Below are positions 61,075 to 64,000 of a stretch of 64,000 bases of DNA, one piece after another. Numbering within the stretch: the stretch's first letter is position 1; each line of letters opens with the position of its first letter. This DNA comes from Lucinisca nassula. Lineage: Eukaryota > Mollusca > Bivalvia > Lucinida > Lucinidae. A program made the position numbers and the translations under genes. The notes under the pieces are model-generated. The model did not search any database, had not been told where the DNA came from, and saw only the letters and a program-made list of their open reading frames with translations. Location: the NCBI GenBank assembly GCA_963580285.1, contig OY757025.1, positions 122,904,742-122,968,741 on the forward strand, read 5' to 3'.

Positions 61075-61076
61075 CA

Positions 61077-61125
<49 letters not shown>

Positions 61126-61135
61126 ATCTATCTCC
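61013..61135 (+). repeat. (TCTG)n/(TCTA)n simple repeat
   Basis: Mixed tetranucleotide array. Confidence 0.9.
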
Positions 61136-61555
61136 CCGAAGCCCGTCCATCGGGGCTTGAAGAAATAGATGGCCATGCAGCCCCACGCAGAGCTGAAACC
61201 GACCACACTGGTTAACCGCTTAGATGGTCTATGCCTGCCCAGGGAAAGCGGTACGAGTCGGACCGTCCATGCTTATAAACCCTATTGGTTTCATTGGGTG
61301 ACAGGGCTTGAGATGTCATTTCATCTCGATGTCGGGTAAAAGTCCCACAAAATTGGAAGCAACGTCTCCAAAATGACCTATATAGTGTTGACAGAGACGT
61401 TAAACATCAAATCAAACAATTAAATTGAGATGTCATTTCATCTCAATGTCGGGTAAAAGTCAGACAAAATTGGAAGCAACATCATCAAAATGACCAATAT
61501 GGTGTTGATGGGGAAGTTAAACATCAAATAAAACAAACAAAACTCCCAATGGGGA
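61136..61555 (-). mobile_element. SINE-G with repeated tail end
   Basis: Full element from GAAGCCCGTCCATCGGGGCT to ACGTTAAACATCAAATCAAA (about 61418); the last ~115 bp (GAGATGTCATTTCATCTCAA to CATCAAATAAAACAAACAAA) are repeated to 61545. Confidence 0.65.
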
Positions 61556-61639
61556 CGTAAATGGGCTAAATATCGAATTATCAAGCCAAACACGTGCAGA
61601 TTGAGGATTTACACGGTTTGCTACTTTGCGAATGATGTA

Positions 61640-61800
61640 ACTCTAGATTGCGGGTACTCGTTAGAACTGCCATAATGAGGCGGTTCTAACGAGTACAGGA
61701 TATTTACTTTTTTTTAGATGAATACAAAAACTATTTCATCGAGTGTGTTGAAAATTCTGATGTTTTCAACACACGAGATGAAATATTTTTGATATTTATC
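61640..61800. repeat. Core palindrome next to a separate foldback
   Basis: GGTACTCGTTAGAACTGCCA / GAGGCGGTTCTAACGAGTAC at 61653-61700; then TTTCATCGAGTGTGTTGAAA-TTTTCAACACACGAGATGAAA type foldback at 61735-61785. Confidence 0.65.
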
Positions 61801-61859
61801 GAAAAACAAGTAAATTTTCTTTTTAATTTATAATATTTTAGAACACTTACTGCAATTGA

Positions 61860-63557
61860 TCAATCGGATATTACGTCACAAGTTTTTACTTCGCTATGCC
61901 CTCACAACTGTCAGTTGCAAAACATAAACAGATCGCCATTTAGGATACAGCATTTTTACAGTACAAAGAGTGCTTTTCAAGGTATTTTACAGAATTATTT
62001 TAAAGATAACATATATGAATTTTGGCGAGAAAAGTAGTCCGGGCTGCTACTGTGAAATAACACGGACATGTTATTTTTCACACTGTGAAAATATTTATAC
62101 TGTGAAAATATCACCTTTATTTGTTTCAGATATATATTGATTTCACTGCTATATATAAATTAACTGGTGTATTTTTAATTGGAGACTTAAAACAAAATCT
62201 AAAAAAAATATAAAGACCAGATATTTAGCTACACAAGCAATGCACATCTACTGGCCTTTTCAAGGAAGTGGCGAATAAGTAGGTTATTTGACTGAACATG
62301 CCTTCAGTACGCTGTCAACTATGTGTTATAAAACATAAACAACAATAACATTTTACTTAAAGATATAAAGGATGTTATAGTAAATACACGATAAGTGTCT
62401 TAGATAATGAAATATAATCGGTCTGCCATTAATCGGTCTGTCATATGTATACTTAGTCAAAAAAGTAACTATACCAACTTTCGGGTGAAACTCACTAGAT
62501 ATCTGGCAGCTATCGAGCTATATTTGGATGTAGACATTTAATTCGGACGTTAAGCTAGAGAATTGTCAAACTTGTATTTGTCCATACTTTTCTGCTCCAG
62601 AGTTGTCTTGCAATATGTGCCTAGAAAGAATTTGGTAGAAAATGGACATTGCGCATGCGCAGAAAGCTCTTTTTGTCTAAGATGGAAGACAATATTCTCT
62701 GAACACCGGATAACACTTAACTTTTACATTATCTGATGATCTCGCATTATAAGCGAGGTTTTAATTTGTGACATTCTCAAATTATCTCCCTTGCAATTAA
62801 AAATATAGCAATTTTCGAACTGCTGTAATTTTTATTCCTGTCAATCAATTTTTGCCATTTTTTCAAAAACGCTTTGTGTCCACCATTGCTGTTCATCATG
62901 ATGGTGAAAACTGCAGAAAATTCATGTAGCATGTAGCACTATCGATTGCGATTTTCTATGGAGTTCCCATTGAAAGCAGCATTTGCATACAACTTCTAAG
63001 AATTGGAGGTCAATATGTGATAGCCTGTTTCTCGTAGCTGATGCAACTAAAGTTCCAAATCTTTTGTGAATAGACGCAAATGGAATCTAAAGAAATGTAA
63101 CATGTATCAAATTTTAGAAATGTAGGGTACAGGGAAATTTTGTGATGTTAAATCATAGCATGTTTTGATGATTTTCTCTGCGAAAATGATACAGTGACCC
63201 CTTGGGTGTTTAAAGCAATAGCCTACGATGATGTGTTTACGAAAACAAAAACCAATGGTGCTTTTGCACGGAAAAATGTGTCTTCATATCAAAACATAAC
63301 AAACTTTGTGTAGTTTTTATCTGTAGTAGCTATAGTAACAGAAGCAATTTTACGTATAGGAACTTTTTTGACTGAGTATATTATAATAGGGCCCAGCTTC
63401 AGCCTTTACCTCAATAGAAATACCGAATGTTTGTTATATATCACATGGATAAGTTCGTGAAATAAACACCCCTCTAAACCCCGCTTTATATAGGGAAAAC
63501 AGGCCTTTCCTGAGTGGCCCTTTCTTACTAGTTTCTAAAGGCAACCACAGAAGCCGC
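61860..63557. other. No recognisable gene
   Basis: Only an inverted copy (62070-62155) of the 56580-56660 sequence and a MITE-B end (63443-63500, AAGTTCGTGAAATAAACACC) were seen. Confidence 0.35.
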
Positions 63558-63760
63558 GTGCAGTTATTTCAACGGACCATTCAAATAGTGAAAGCTGTTG
63601 TCACAAGGAACATACATGCAAAATTCGAAGGCTGTATCTCAAGCGGTTTAAAAGTTATGACCAACGTTAAAATTGTCCACGTTCAAACCAACAATCCAAC
63701 AAACAAACAAACAGACAGGACAAAAACAATATGTCCCCGCTTTCGCTACCGGGGACATAA
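63558..63760 (+). mobile_element. HINE-like 3' end
   Basis: GTTATGACCAACGTTAAAAT, (ACAA)n and the terminal hairpin TATGTCCCCGCTTTCGCTAC-CGGGGACATA repeat the plan of element 3. Confidence 0.55.
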
Positions 63761-63934
63761 CAATTGCAAAACCCCATGGATTTTTTTTGGATTGCGATAT
63801 AAACTAACAACATGATTAATGTCTTCAACAATAAATATAATCGGTTCGCCACGACCATTTTATACCGCGGGGCTCGCCAAAGCTCGCCAAAGCTCGCCCC
63901 TGCCTCGCCGATTATATATTATTATTAAAGACAC

Positions 63935-64000
63935 AAACCATGCAGTTTTTTTATTTGGTTTAACGGCCATTTCAAGGTTATTTCACTCATTTCTAGCCGA
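63935..64000 (-). mobile_element. SINE 3' end, cut by window edge
   Basis: GGTTTAACGGCCATTTCAAG and ATTTCACTCATTTCTAGCCG are the inverse of the end of the SINE at 44992-45220. Confidence 0.6.

Overview
The window looks like genomic DNA from a marine invertebrate, most likely a bivalve mollusc. This rests on a spliced metazoan host gene, several tRNA-headed SINE families, Helentron-like elements with AGCTCACCTG termini, and very dense short foldback elements. The species assignment is inference; no marker here settles it.

Left part (1 to about 12.63 kb): an AT-rich, gene-dense Maverick/Polinton-type (adintovirus-like) element whose left end lies outside the window. In order it carries a penton-like minor capsid gene (minus, cut by the window edge), a 423-aa C-terminally anchored protein (plus), a 450-aa coiled-coil/membrane protein (minus), the major capsid protein (plus), the packaging ATPase (plus), a 159-aa protein, a run of four small genes with probable membrane segments, a 113-aa protein (minus), a D,D35E integrase (plus), a 1211-aa protein-primed-type DNA polymerase B (minus) and a small zinc-finger protein (plus). 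The big replication and capsid genes are open. Three of the four small genes carry a break (in-frame stop at 6093, frameshifts near 6710 and 7080), so the copy looks recently endogenised but is no longer intact. Intergenic spaces are very short, with a recurring A/T motif just before start codons. Nested hairpins at 12497-12630 probably mark the right terminus.

Rest of the window (12.63-64 kb): repeat-rich host DNA holding one recognisable gene, ACOT13 (acyl-CoA thioesterase 13, THEM2). It lies on the minus strand in three exons, 42287-42198, 31449-31265 and 29126-28973, with clean splice sites and a 142-aa product. Its 10.7-kb first intron contains a 5'-truncated LINE with an open RT-RNase H frame (37508-40255), a 96-bp minisatellite, SINEs and many foldbacks. 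A possible exon with the start of an OTU-type protease domain lies at 53583-53172 (minus).

The dominant repeat is a foldback MITE superfamily, with roughly 35-40 copies of one palindromic core (ACTCGTTAGAACCGCCTC and its complement). It occurs with two different sets of terminal inverted repeats (called MITE-A and MITE-B here). Other repeats are a TTAACCC-ended foldback family, a 4-bp-TSD foldback family, two HINE-like elements with shared termini and related 166-bp internal tandem repeats, a third HINE-like family, five SINE types and assorted simple repeats. Several nested insertions give a relative order of events.
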